64,000 nucleotides of DNA from Cacajao melanocephalus (lineage: Eukaryota > Chordata > Mammalia > Primates > Pitheciidae): NCBI GenBank assembly GCA_963573385.1, contig CAUYLG010063104.1, forward strand, positions 62,001 through 126,000, given 5' to 3'. The first letter of the stretch is position 1; each line of letters opens with the position of its first letter. Of this stretch, positions 53,932-64,000 are shown one piece after another. Made by a program: the position numbers and the translations under genes. Under the pieces are notes generated by a model. It did not search any database. It was given only the letters and a program-made list of their open reading frames with translations, and was not told the DNA's origin.

Positions 53932-55110
53932 TTTCCCTCTGTTATTTTACAGGATTGTCACTCCCCACCCTCAAAGTTTCCTTGCAGTTCAGTGTGTCAG
54001 TGGCCTCATCAAACAAAGAAGGTGGCTTTTTGTCACCAGCAACCATCTGGTTTTAGATGTGTCTGGTGTGCCTAGTTGCTGTAACAGAGGGGATGTCATA
54101 ATTAAATTGCAAAGCATGGTGAAGGGTATGGCTGTCATATATTACCACGCTTCTGGGATAGAAAACAAAGGGTCTTGCATTTAGCAGGGGCATGCAGGAA
54201 TACAGTTATTATATAGTTCTTGAAATGTCTCATTCCAAAAAACATTTGGTTTTAGGGAAATATATTGGATAACTAAAACACGTTGAAAAGCTAGAAATAG
54301 GTCAAAGTGATTGCAAAACAGTCTTTTAGCATTGTGGTGGGGCACCTAATGGCTTTCGTTGATCACCCAATCAGAAAGCTTGTCTTTAGACTAATGCTAT
54401 TCAGCTGGTTACCATGGCAATGATGGAGTACTAGTTGTCATGGCAATGAAATGGAAATTTGGGGGACCAATTTCTTTAGAGGAGGTGGATTCATTAAGCC
54501 TTGTCTTTCTTTTTTTCCTTAAAACTTGACCATGTCAACCAATACTTTTAAAGGGTGTTCATTTTCATACTCTATACATTTTAGGATTTATGTAATCTTT
54601 TCTTATTCTTGGATCTCATGGCTTAAGTCTTTTTGACTCTGTGATTTGAGTAGACACCTCCACCCCTACACAGTCTTTTGTGGCTCATATTAAAGAACGA
54701 CATTGCAAAAGCTACGTTTCTTTTTATCCCCCAAAAGTGTTTCTGCCAAACTCCACTGAATTCCTCCAAAGTTATTTTGGTATGAAATAGAATAGGTCAG
54801 AATAATTACAATGGACTAAATGATAAATGAGACTTCTACCAATGCAGTGTAGTCACCTGTTCCTCACTGAGGTGTTTATTAGAATTGTACTTTGAGGCGG
54901 ATCCTTTTGAGAAGCAGCAGAAGCCTGGCTTTTTTTTTTCCCTCTCTGGGCTGATGGGGGTTTTATTTCTCTTTGCTTAGAGTCCACTCTATGTGATTAT
55001 CAATGGGAAATAGATCTTGTCACATGTTACACAGACTTGAGTGATGTTTTTCTGGACTGCTCCCAAGGAATTAATTTAGCTGCTTATTTTGAGATTCTAG
55101 AAAAGAATAA
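53932..55110. other. No gene seen; contains paired RFX-like sites
   Basis: Unassigned sequence. The notable part is 54365-54447, with a CCAAT motif and two RFX-type palindromes (see findings). No exon supported. Confidence 0.5.
54408..54447. promoter_or_regulatory. Two RFX X-box-like palindromes
   Basis: GTTACCATGGCAAT (54408-54421) and GTTGTCATGGCAAT (54434-54447), 26 bp start to start, both close to the RFX dimer site GTTGCCATGGCAAC. CCAATCA lies 44 bp upstream (54368-54374). Regulatory role inferred only from the motifs. Confidence 0.45.
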
Positions 55111-55112
55111 GT

Positions 55113-55114
<2 letters not shown>

Positions 55115-55151
<37 letters not shown>
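55115..55151. repeat. (AC)18 microsatellite at Alu tail
   Basis: Uninterrupted AC repeat of about 37 nt directly before the TTTG-rich tail of a reverse Alu. Likely polymorphic. Confidence 0.97.
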
Positions 55152-55436
<285 letters not shown>

Positions 55437-55926
55437 ATAGGTGGTAATATTATCAGTTTGTCTAAATCTGGGGATTGTTAGAGATTTTAGAGAAAATATA
55501 TTCCATCAAATCTGAATTCATGGACCTCTACATTTTTCTGAGATTATTTCTGGCATATTAACACAAACTCTGGACAAGACCTTTTGGTATACTTTTATAC
55601 TGTGAGTTTGCTGCTATCGAATTTTTACATGGTATTTATGACAGTAATTCTCACATGCTATAATGAAGGAAAATCCCTTGGGGGTTTAGAAGGAACCTCT
55701 AAGAGCCTTTTCTATAATCTGTAATCCCCCATTATTACAGATATACTACTTTACATGAGATCCTTCAGAGAGGCTCAGTAGACCTTGTTGGGTTGAACAC
55801 CCCCTGTATCCAAACTCAGGCTCTGTGACCTGGGGGTTCCAATCCTGCATAAGGAGGAGGCTGGGCTTTTGTCTGAGATCCTCCTCCTTTTTACTGCCTA
55901 TTGCTTCCTTCCAGTGCCTGTGGATT

Positions 55927-56330
55927 GGCCTGCTGGGGCTGCCATAATAAATTACCACAGGCCAGGTGGCTTAGACAGCTAAAATGTATCTTCTCTCAGT
56001 TCTGGAGGCTCAGAGTTCCAGACGGGAGTGTCAGCAGATCTGGTTACTCCTGGGGCCACTCTCCTGGGCTTGTGGATGATGACCTTTCCTCTGTGTCTTC
56101 ACATGCCCTTTCCTCTATGTGCACACATCCCTGGTGTCTCTTATGTTTGTCCAAATTTCCCCTTCTTATAAGAACACCAGTCAGATTGGATTAGGGCCCA
56201 CCTTTACAGCCTCATTTCAACCTAATTGCTTCTTCAAAGGCTCTGGCTCCAAATACAGTCACATTCTAAGGTGCTGGGAGTTAGCGTTTCAACATCTATA
56301 TTTTGGGAGGACACACTTCAGCCCATAGCA
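55927..56330 (-). mobile_element. MaLR LTR, near full length
   Basis: Reverse LTR: ggggctgccataataaatta, ccaggtggcttagacagcta, ctcagttctggaggctcaga, tgtgtcttcacatgcccttt, ttataagaacaccagtcaga, ggattagggcccaccttta, aatacagtcacattctaagg, ending cttcagcccatagca. Endogenous-retrovirus-derived solo LTR without internal genes. Confidence 0.85.
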
Positions 56331-56811
56331 GACTGCAACACCGTATTATTTTCATTGTTGATTGTTTCCAGCAACCCCTTGGCTGGGATCTAAAAGAAAT
56401 GGTGGCAAGCTTTATGAAATCATAAAGACTTCACCATTCTCTGCAGTGTTAGGGCACAAGAGTAAGGGGTCAGGGGTGGTAAGGAAGCTATCTCTTAATG
56501 TTACTGGGAGCATAAGCTGGGTTTCCTTAGCCTAGAGAGGTGGACAACATCAGAAGGGATTTGTGAGAAGTAAGGTGTTATTAAACAAGGCAGGGACAGC
56601 AGATGGGGTGGGGGTGGGGAGCAGAAAGCCACAATTTTTTAAGGCCTCTTCTTGGACTGAAAGTTCCCTTAGGGATTACAAACTAAAGGTTAAGATGCAA
56701 GATTGGAATAATTTTCAAATTTATACAAAAGTCTAGATTGCTAGGTTCTCTTAGATGATCTGTCAACAGAGCCCACATTCCAGAGCAGAAATAATTTCTT
56801 GCTAACCTCCT

Positions 56812-56868
56812 TGGTCTTCCTGAAGGTTCTCTGAACTTTAAGCTTTAAATAAATTCACCTTTTGCATA
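56812..56868 (+). repeat. Dispersed duplicate A (possible LTR end)
   Basis: ggtcttcctgaaggttctct, gaactttaagctttaaat, aaattcaccttttgcataa. Close to the segment at 57585-57641. Confidence 0.7.
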
Positions 56869-57180
56869 ACCTCCTTGGGCTTTATTAAAATAGCTTCTTT
56901 GCCTTCAAAGAAGATACGGCAGATGGGCTTCAGCCAAAGGAAGTGAAGGCAGTGCTCACCCTCTATGATGTCATGCTGGAAGGCTCTAGCAGGAAGTGAA
57001 GAGGTGCCCATGAAGTGAGAACTGCTCATCTTGCTTGGGGCAGACTCAGTGTGTTCAGGGCTCCCAATCAACCTATAAGAAATAATCCATTAGAAAGGTG
57101 TTACTAGCAATGTCCCCTGCAGGGAAGAAAGGGCACAAAGGTACCACCAGCAACTGGCTTGGTGTTCTAGTTAGGCAATC

Positions 57181-57441
57181 TTTTTCTTTCCTCCCTCCCT
57201 CCTTCCCTGTTTCCCTCCTCACTTCCTTTCTTTGTTCCTTCCTTTCTTCTTCCCTCCTGTCTTCCTTCTTCCTTTAGTCCTCCTTTTTTCCTCCTTCCCT
57301 CCCTCTCTCCCTCCCTCCCTTCTCTCCTCCCTCCCTTACCTCCTCCCTTTCTCCCTCCCTCCCCTCACTCACTTCCTTCCTTCCTTCCTTCCTTCCTTCC
57401 TTCCTTCCTTTCTTTTTTTTTCTTCCTTCCCTCCTTCCTTG
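57181..57441. repeat. Long polypyrimidine (CCTT/CCCT) tract
   Basis: About 260 nt almost entirely of C and T on the + strand, with CCCT, CCTT and TTTC units and a pure CCTT run near 57373-57408. Few purine interruptions. A triplex (H-DNA) candidate and probably polymorphic. Confidence 0.95.
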
Positions 57442-57584
57442 AGGCAGTGTTAGGGATGGTAGATACTGGCTGCTGGGTCTGGGTCCAGGGACAGTGGCAG
57501 AGGCAGTGATGTGTTCTAATCATTTCTGTGGCATAACCCTAAGTGAGTTACTAGCTAGGGGACCCTCAAGCCTAATTCTCTGGC

Positions 57585-57641
57585 CTTCCTGCAGGTTTTC
57601 TGAACTATTACGCTTCCAATAAATTCACCTTTTGCATAAAT
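57585..57641 (+). repeat. Dispersed duplicate B (possible LTR end)
   Basis: ggccttcctgcaggttttct, gaactattacgcttccaat, aaattcaccttttgcataa, then attatccagagtcagtttct. The ending resembles the polyadenylation end of an LTR. Confidence 0.65.
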
Positions 57642-59225
57642 TATCCAGAGTCAGTTTCTTCTGCTTACCAACATGAATGCTGACACTCTTTGTGCTCTGC
57701 CCAGACTTACTGGTCACAGACAAGAACTTTGAGATGGCCACAGGTCCCAAATTGTTATCCAAATTTTCAGAGAGATCCGGAGCCTATCTCAGGGAGCCCC
57801 AGATGAGTCAGTCCCCAGACACGTTCCATGACTCCTCATGGTAATAGCATCACTTCCTTGAATGAGGAGCTAGGTGAACAACTCTTTCCAGCAGCAAATT
57901 AAGCCCACTTCTTTTTCTTCTTTGCAATGGAACATGATATACAAATTCAAACTAACTTTAATGGAATTTCTAGCTCTGCATGTCCAAAGTCCCATCAATA
58001 GTGTTCTCTTTTTCTTTAAGTATGAAAGTATTTACTGGAAAGAAAAAAGAATTTCTCATGTTCTGTGCTTTTCTCTTGCACAGAAAAATACAGCACCGAT
58101 CTTAGATTTAATTAGAGTTAAATTATGGCCCAAGCAGGAATAGTGGTCGTTCTGAAAATCACAGAGTTGTCAGAGACTCTCAGAAATCATTAATGCTATT
58201 CCCCCATCCATGGATTTAAAAAATTGGATTATGGAAGAAACCTGAGTGGTGGGGTGGGAGAGGGTGGGGTTTGAGAGAACCCCAGAAGTGGAATAGGGAG
58301 TGGAGATTGCCAAGAAGGTTCCAGATCCCTTTCTTAGGGTGGTTGGGTGTCCGTCAGCTCTCCATCCCCAGTGACGTTCCATCTCTCTCCTCCATACATT
58401 AAAATAATACCTGACTTTTTCTTTTATTGAAACATTAGGAAATTTGCTGTCAATACTAAAAAACAAAACAGAAAGGAAAAGTAAACAGTCACCTGTGATC
58501 TTACTACTAGAAGATAATTACTGTTAATAATTTGGTGTCTGTGTTAAACTCTTGCTAGTGACAACTCAAACCACCTTGAGTTAAAGAAAAAGGAAATGCA
58601 TTAGCATGTAAAACTGCTAAGTCCAGGGTTATATATAGTTTTAGGCTTATCTGCATTTAAGGGTTCAATGTCATAGGGGGTTTGAGTGGGGAAGTGAGAT
58701 GACGTGTTTTCCTTTTTAGAAGATTATTGACTTTTTTTTTTTTTGGTCTTTAACTGTCTTTCTTGCTCACCAGAGCAGATAGAATTCTTTCTTAAGTGTG
58801 GTATAAACATCCACCCTAAAAGCCTCTTTCCTGCAATGATCTAAGAAAGCTGTAGAAGCTCGTGGGACTAAAACAGGCAGACTTTTGTGAGGTGCTAAAA
58901 GCTAAGTCACAATATAGATCCATAGTATGTATATTTAAAGAAAGAAAAGGAAAGGAAAAGGATGCCTACATAAACAGTGAAAGTCCAGAACCACTAGGAA
59001 CCCCATCTTGCTTCCAGCTGCATGCAGAAATGGAACATCGATTGATACTATCATCTGAGAGCAGCTGACGACCTCCCTAGTCCACCTGTTCACTGAACTT
59101 GGTGTGTGAGTGTATTTTATTCATCCGTCACAGAGTCAGAGTTTGCAGGACAGAGCCCAGCAGGTGGTGATTGACATCTCAAAATAGTTTTAATTTGGAA
59201 ATGTCTAATCCTAGACAATTTAGTA
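57642..59225. other. No gene seen (about 1.6 kb)
   Basis: Unassigned intergenic sequence. Open frames at 57874-58143 and 58170-58466 have no recognisable family or splice support. Confidence 0.5.
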
Positions 59226-59229
59226 ATAC

Positions 59230-59298
59230 TCTTTATAGCACAATAATTGAGCACTAACTATGTACCAGGCAGTGTTTAATTGCTCTCCGTTAATCCTC
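59230..59298 (-). repeat. MIR fragment
   Basis: Reverse MIR: ttgagcactaactatgtacc, aggcagtgtttaattg, gttaatcctcacctg. Cut by the next Alu fragment. Confidence 0.65.
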
Positions 59299-59375
59299 AC
59301 CTGGGCGCAAGCAATCCTTTTATCTCAGCCTCACAAAGTGTGGGGGTTACAGGCATGAGCCACTGTGCTTGGTCC
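59299..59375 (-). repeat. Alu fragment
   Basis: Reverse Alu left-monomer piece, gcaagcaatccttttatctc to gagccactgtgcttggtcc. Confidence 0.8.
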
Positions 59376-60797
59376 TGGGTTCTTTTTCTTGCATTATAGG
59401 AAGATGACATTTCCTGGCCTCCCTTGCCATGTGACTTGGACATATGCAGTAGTGATTTGTGTCTCCTCCATACCAAGACATAAAACCTCACCTCATTGCA
59501 TGTGCTTTCTCTTCCTCTTCATGGTGGCCACATACTAAGATGGCAGTGACAAAAAAATCGAAGGAGCCCAGAACCCCAAGTCAAACTACCTGACCCACAC
59601 CAGGCTGTGATGTGGAGAAATACAGCTTGATTGTATTACTGAGTTTGGGGGGGTTGTTACAACAGCTAGCATCAGTCACTCTAATACAGATGTGTAAACA
59701 GATATTTGCACTATAGTGTTTTGGGCCCTGCTCCAGCTCTTCTTACAGTGTCAAACGTATGGTAACCCTCATGACTATTTGTTCAGTGAAAGATGAATTT
59801 AGAGGTAGACACATTCCTTTGGTACGTGGGAGTCTGAAGGAGTGTTGAAGGGTGGGAAAGCCACCTCATTCTATGGGAGGGCATGTGTACTATTGCTGAT
59901 CTTTCCCTGTAACACCCTTTCTCCTGCCAAGAATGCCCCCTTTTTTCAGAGATGAAGCTACCGTATCAAACCATCCACTTGCTGGTCCCAAAGCATGAGC
60001 AGTGCAGGCCTGGCTGTGAAGGACTCTCAGTTCAGAGAACATTATGCCTTATTCCCCCATCACTCTAGGAAAGAGAAGGTAATCTTTCCTAGAGAAGTGC
60101 GATCTTTCTCCATTGACCCCTGGCAGTTGGTAACATTTTCATCAGCCTTCCTCCTATTAAACTGCAGTGATGCAGCAGCCCAGAGCCATAGGGAACATGG
60201 CAAATGTGATTCTTCATGTGTACTAACACTCATTGCTTGAGCCCACTTTACTTGAGGCCCCAACCATGCACGTTAAGATGGATGGCTTATCATTCCCTGT
60301 TGTGCTCGGTGTAATAAGGCTAGATTAACAGATCTAACTTATGTAAATACTCATTTATTGTATCATTTCCCTTTAGCTTTGCCTCTGGCAAAACCCCTAA
60401 TGTTGGGTCAGGGCACCTAGAAACATGCTCATACCTTTTCATCCCGTAGATGAGTACCCTTGGGTATCCATCGCATGGAATAGGATGTTAGAAAATGAGT
60501 AACAGATGCAGAGATTCAGAGTATTTGCTACTAAAAGAGCAAAAACACTGGAAATGGGATAGAATACTGTATAGCTATGAAAATTGCAAATTAGTAAATT
60601 ATATTAATATCTACAAATTTATTAAAAATACTCATTCAATTCCTTCCCTCTGCCTGACATTATTCTTCCTGCAAATGAGTCGACAAAATCAACATTAAGG
60701 AAAAAATAATCAGGATTCAATAAATTCTGAAGGCTACAAAAAAGAACAAAATGTCTTTAAAAATTTATATTTCAAGTGTGTGGAGCAATAAAGAGGC
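59376..60797. other. No gene seen (about 1.4 kb)
   Basis: Unassigned sequence; short frames only (for example 59995-60240 and 60495-60698), none recognisable. Confidence 0.5.
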
Positions 60798-60799
60798 AA

Positions 60800-61250
<451 letters not shown>

Positions 61251-61299
61251 TTAGCAAATATTAGCTATTTTTATTATCATCATATTTGTGTTAACAAAT

Positions 61300-61987
61300 G
61301 CACACTACAAATGCCAATCACTTCTTCTCTGGGTACCAGTTGTATTACATGCTCCTGGATTTCCTCCTCCACCCTGACTGCTCCTTCTGTCTCCTCTGCC
61401 AGCTTCTCACTCCACCCAAGCTCTCCAAGTTGGGCTCTCCAGGGCTTGGTTTTATGTGCTCTGCTCCTTCCTTTCTCCTCTTTCCAGGAGATCTCCTCCA
61501 GTCCCATAGCTTTAAATATCAAATTTACATCTTCTGGCCGGAAATCTCCCCTAAGCTTCAAGTCCATCTGCCTCCTAGATTTCTCCACTTGGAAGTCTAA
61601 TACCCATCTTAACTAAGTTCAAACCTGAATTCTTGGTTGCAGGTCCTGGCCAACTTCTTCCTTTCCCGTCTTTCTTTCTAAGTAAATATCAATATATTCC
61701 ACCTATTTGCTCAAACAAACAAATAAAACCTAGGAGCCACTCTTGATTCTTTCCTTTCTTTATTCCCATATTTAATTTATTAGCAAATCTTGTTGACTTT
61801 AACTCTAAAATGAACCCCCAGTTCATCTCTTCCACTCTTTCTACCCCACTATCTAGTCCCAGGCACCCTCACCTCCTGCTGTTGCTCCTTAATTGTGATC
61901 TCTCACTTCCCTCTTGCCATTCCCTCCCAAGCTCCTCCCCACTTCTGGGTCCCCAAACTCGACTACAACATTTACAGTGATTTTTAA
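61300..61987 (+). mobile_element. L2 element, part 1
   Basis: L2 order: gccagcttctcactccaccc, ctgcctcctagatttctcca, taggagccactcttgattct, tagcaaatcttgttgacttt, caggcaccctcacctcctgc, actacaacatttacagtgat. Continues at 62711 after an inserted L1M. Confidence 0.75.
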
Positions 61988-62710
61988 AATTGTGGTTAAA
62001 AAACATATATAGTATAAAATTTACCATGTTAACATTTTTAATGTGATGTTATTTGCATGCATATTGTTGTACAACAGATCTTTAAAACTTTCTGTCTTGC
62101 GAAACTGAAACCCTGTAACCACCAAACAAGTTTCCATCTTCTTCCTCATCCCAATCCCTGGCAATCACCATTCAGCTTTCTGTTTATGAGTTCAACTACT
62201 TTAGATATCTCACAGTAGAGTCATGCAATGTTTGTCTTTTATTGATTGGCTCATTTCACTTAGCATAGTATCCTTAAGGTGCATCCATACTATGGCATAT
62301 GACAGGAATTTCTTCTTTTTTAAGGCTGAATAATATTCTATTTTATGTGTATAGTACATTTTCTTGACCTATTCATTCATTAATGGGTTGCTTCTCTCTC
62401 TTGGCTATTGTGAATAAAGCTGCATGAACATGGGTGTGCAAATATCTCTTCTACTTTCAATTCTTTTGGGTATGTACTCAGAGTGGGCTTGGTGGATCAT
62501 ATGAGGATTTTATTTTTAATGTTTTGAGGAAATTCCATACTGTTTTCCTTAGTGGCTGTACCATTTTACATTCCCACCAACAGTGCACAAGGGTGCCAGT
62601 TTCGCCACACCCTCGCCAAGGCTTGGTTATTTTCGGGGGTTTGTTTGTTTGATCATTTAAGAGTGGCCATTTTCATGGGTGTGAGGTGATATCTTATTGT
62701 GGTTTGAAGG
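61988..62710 (-). mobile_element. L1M inserted in L2
   Basis: Reverse old L1: aaatttaccatgttaacatt, tcatttcacttagcatagta, aaggctgaataatattctat, ttcccaccaacagtgcacaa, tgggtgtgaggtgatatctt. Flanked by decayed duplicates agtgatttttaa (61976-61987) and agtgatcttttaa (62711-62723). Confidence 0.85.
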
Positions 62711-63400
62711 AGTGATCTTTTAATGATATAAATGTCATATTCCTGCTTGGAACCTTCCAATGGCTTTCCTTGAACTTATGACATCTAAGTATCTTGATAT
62801 ATATATATTTTTAGATGGAGTCTCACTCTGTCACCCAGGCTGTCGTGCAGTGGTGCGATCTCGGGTCCCTGCACCTCTGTCTCCCGGGTTCAAGTTATTC
62901 GCCAGCTTTAGCTTCCCAAGTAGCTGGGATTACAGGTGTGCAGCAAGCGCAGCTAATTTTAAGTACTTAACGTTGGCCTCCAAAATCTGATCTCTGTCCA
63001 TGCTCTGGCCTTTATTTTCATCTCCAGGGCTTCTTGCTTATGGTGGTATAGTTACAGCATGGCCCTGTGTTCTCATTTGCAGTTCCTTTGCTTGGGTCTG
63101 TCTCTTCCTTTTCACATGGCTGGTTCCTTCCCATTATTCAGATCCTAGCTCAAATGCTACTACATCCAAGGTGACATTCAAGCTGTCCCATCTAAAGTCC
63201 TTCTCCCAGACACTGTAAATTCTATCACCCTGTTTGTTTACTTTTGCTTTTTAAAGCAGTTATTAACAACTGAAATTATTTTGCCAATTTATCTGTTGGC
63301 TTATTTAGTGCTTTTTTTTTTTTTAATCATACCAGGGAGTACACTCTATGAAACCAGGAACGCTGTGTGTCTCATTCACAGCTAGATCCCCAGAAGGGAG
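62711..63400 (+). mobile_element. L2 element, part 2 (3' half)
   Basis: Resumes in register: tcctgcttggaaccttccaa, tggctttccttgaacttatg, ccaaaatctgatctctgtcc, tagctcaaatgctactacat, ctgtcccatctaaagtcctt, cagctagatccccagaaggg. Interrupted by the Alu fragment at 62803. Confidence 0.72.
62803..62960 (-). repeat. Alu SINE, truncated, nested in L2
   Basis: Reverse Alu right part, tagatggagtctcactctgt to gcaagcgcagctaatttt. The left monomer is missing. Confidence 0.92.
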
Positions 63401-63867
63401 CCTGATAATGAAAGTAAAGTGTAACAGAACAATTAATGTCAGCTGGGAGGTTTGGGGAAAGCTTTGTGAAGGATGTAACCTTTTTGTTGGGTTTGGAACG
63501 ATGAATCTAATTTCAACAGGCAGTTATCAGGATGAAATAGGGGCCATTTTAGGCTGAGAAATGGCATGAAGTATGAGGAGAAAGCCTGTAGCATTGCATT
63601 TTCAAAGAAAAGTAGCCTGATGTGGCTGAAACGCCAGGTTCTGAAGAGGAGGTGGTGGCAGGAAGGCTGAAATGGCAGGCTGAGGTCAAAGCGGCAAACA
63701 TTGAATTCATTTCAGTTCAGTCAATTTGCTATTTAGTTACTGAGGCATGAAGCTTGAAGATACAAAGATAGATAAGTAAGACACAGTAGTATGCCATCCT
63801 GCAGCAGTTGGGAGCTGCATATGGCTTTGGAGTAGGGTGATGACCTGAGCACCTTACAGAGGTCAGA
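63401..63867. other. No gene seen
   Basis: Unassigned sequence, in part reminiscent of old L2/MIR-like intergenic DNA. No reading frame of note. Confidence 0.5.
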
Positions 63868-64000
63868 ATGCAGCAGTGGTTACGAGCGTAGCCTCCAGCA
63901 CCAGATGGCTTGGAATAAAATCCTGCTCTGTCACTATCTACCTCTGTGACCAGGGCAAATGTTTAACTCCTGAGGCTTAATTTTCTTATGTGTAAAGATG
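63868..64000 (+). repeat. MIR SINE cut by window edge
   Basis: Forward MIR: cagcagtggttacgagcgta, ccagatggcttggaataaaa, tcctgctctgtcactatcta, ttaattttcttatgtgtaaa. Continues beyond the window. Confidence 0.85.

Overview
The window is vertebrate, and almost certainly human or a close primate. It is AT-rich, non-coding over about 98% of its length, and full of primate repeats: Alu SINEs on both strands, young and old L1 fragments, L2 and MIR fossils, MaLR LTRs and small hAT DNA transposons. I see no bacterial-style genes, no operons, no CRISPR array and no sign of a new multigene system.

One protein-coding gene is present, complete in its coding part, on the + strand: KICS2 (formerly C12orf66), which encodes a subunit of the KICSTOR complex. 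Coding exon 1 is 17143-17377, exon 2 is 22947-23232 and exon 3 is 35212-36028. Together they give 1338 nt, or 445 codons plus stop, with canonical GT/AG junctions and matching phases. KICSTOR (KPTN, ITFG2, KICS2, SZT2) holds GATOR1 on the lysosome so that mTORC1 is switched off when amino acids or glucose run out. As I recall, human KICS2 is on the minus strand of 12q14.2, so this window would be the reverse complement of the reference.

Layout. 1-16640: intergenic DNA with Alus, MIRs, two minus-strand old L1s (5.6-6.6 and 14.6-15.3 kb), a MaLR LTR (10.4-10.9 kb) and a plus-strand L1 of about 3.3 kb (11.3-14.6 kb) broken up by Alus. 16640-17500: CpG-rich promoter of KICS2 with two CRE-type sites, an ETS site and an E-box. 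17378-22946: intron 1, without Alus, with two small DNA transposons and an unusual hairpin insertion. 23233-35211: intron 2, rich in Alu and L1, with a U6 snRNA pseudogene. 36029 to perhaps 39-40 kb: probable 3' UTR with an inverted Alu pair; I cannot fix its end. 40-64 kb: repeat-rich DNA without recognisable exons. It includes L2 copies, a MER5A, microsatellites, a 260-bp polypyrimidine tract (57.2 kb), a G-quadruplex motif (61.2 kb), a paired RFX-like motif (54.4 kb) and a nested L2/L1/Alu stack (61.3-63.4 kb).

Splice sites and reading frame are read directly from the sequence. Gene identity and function come from recognition of the family. Repeat family names come from remembered consensus patterns, without a database search, and their edges are approximate to about 5-30 bases.
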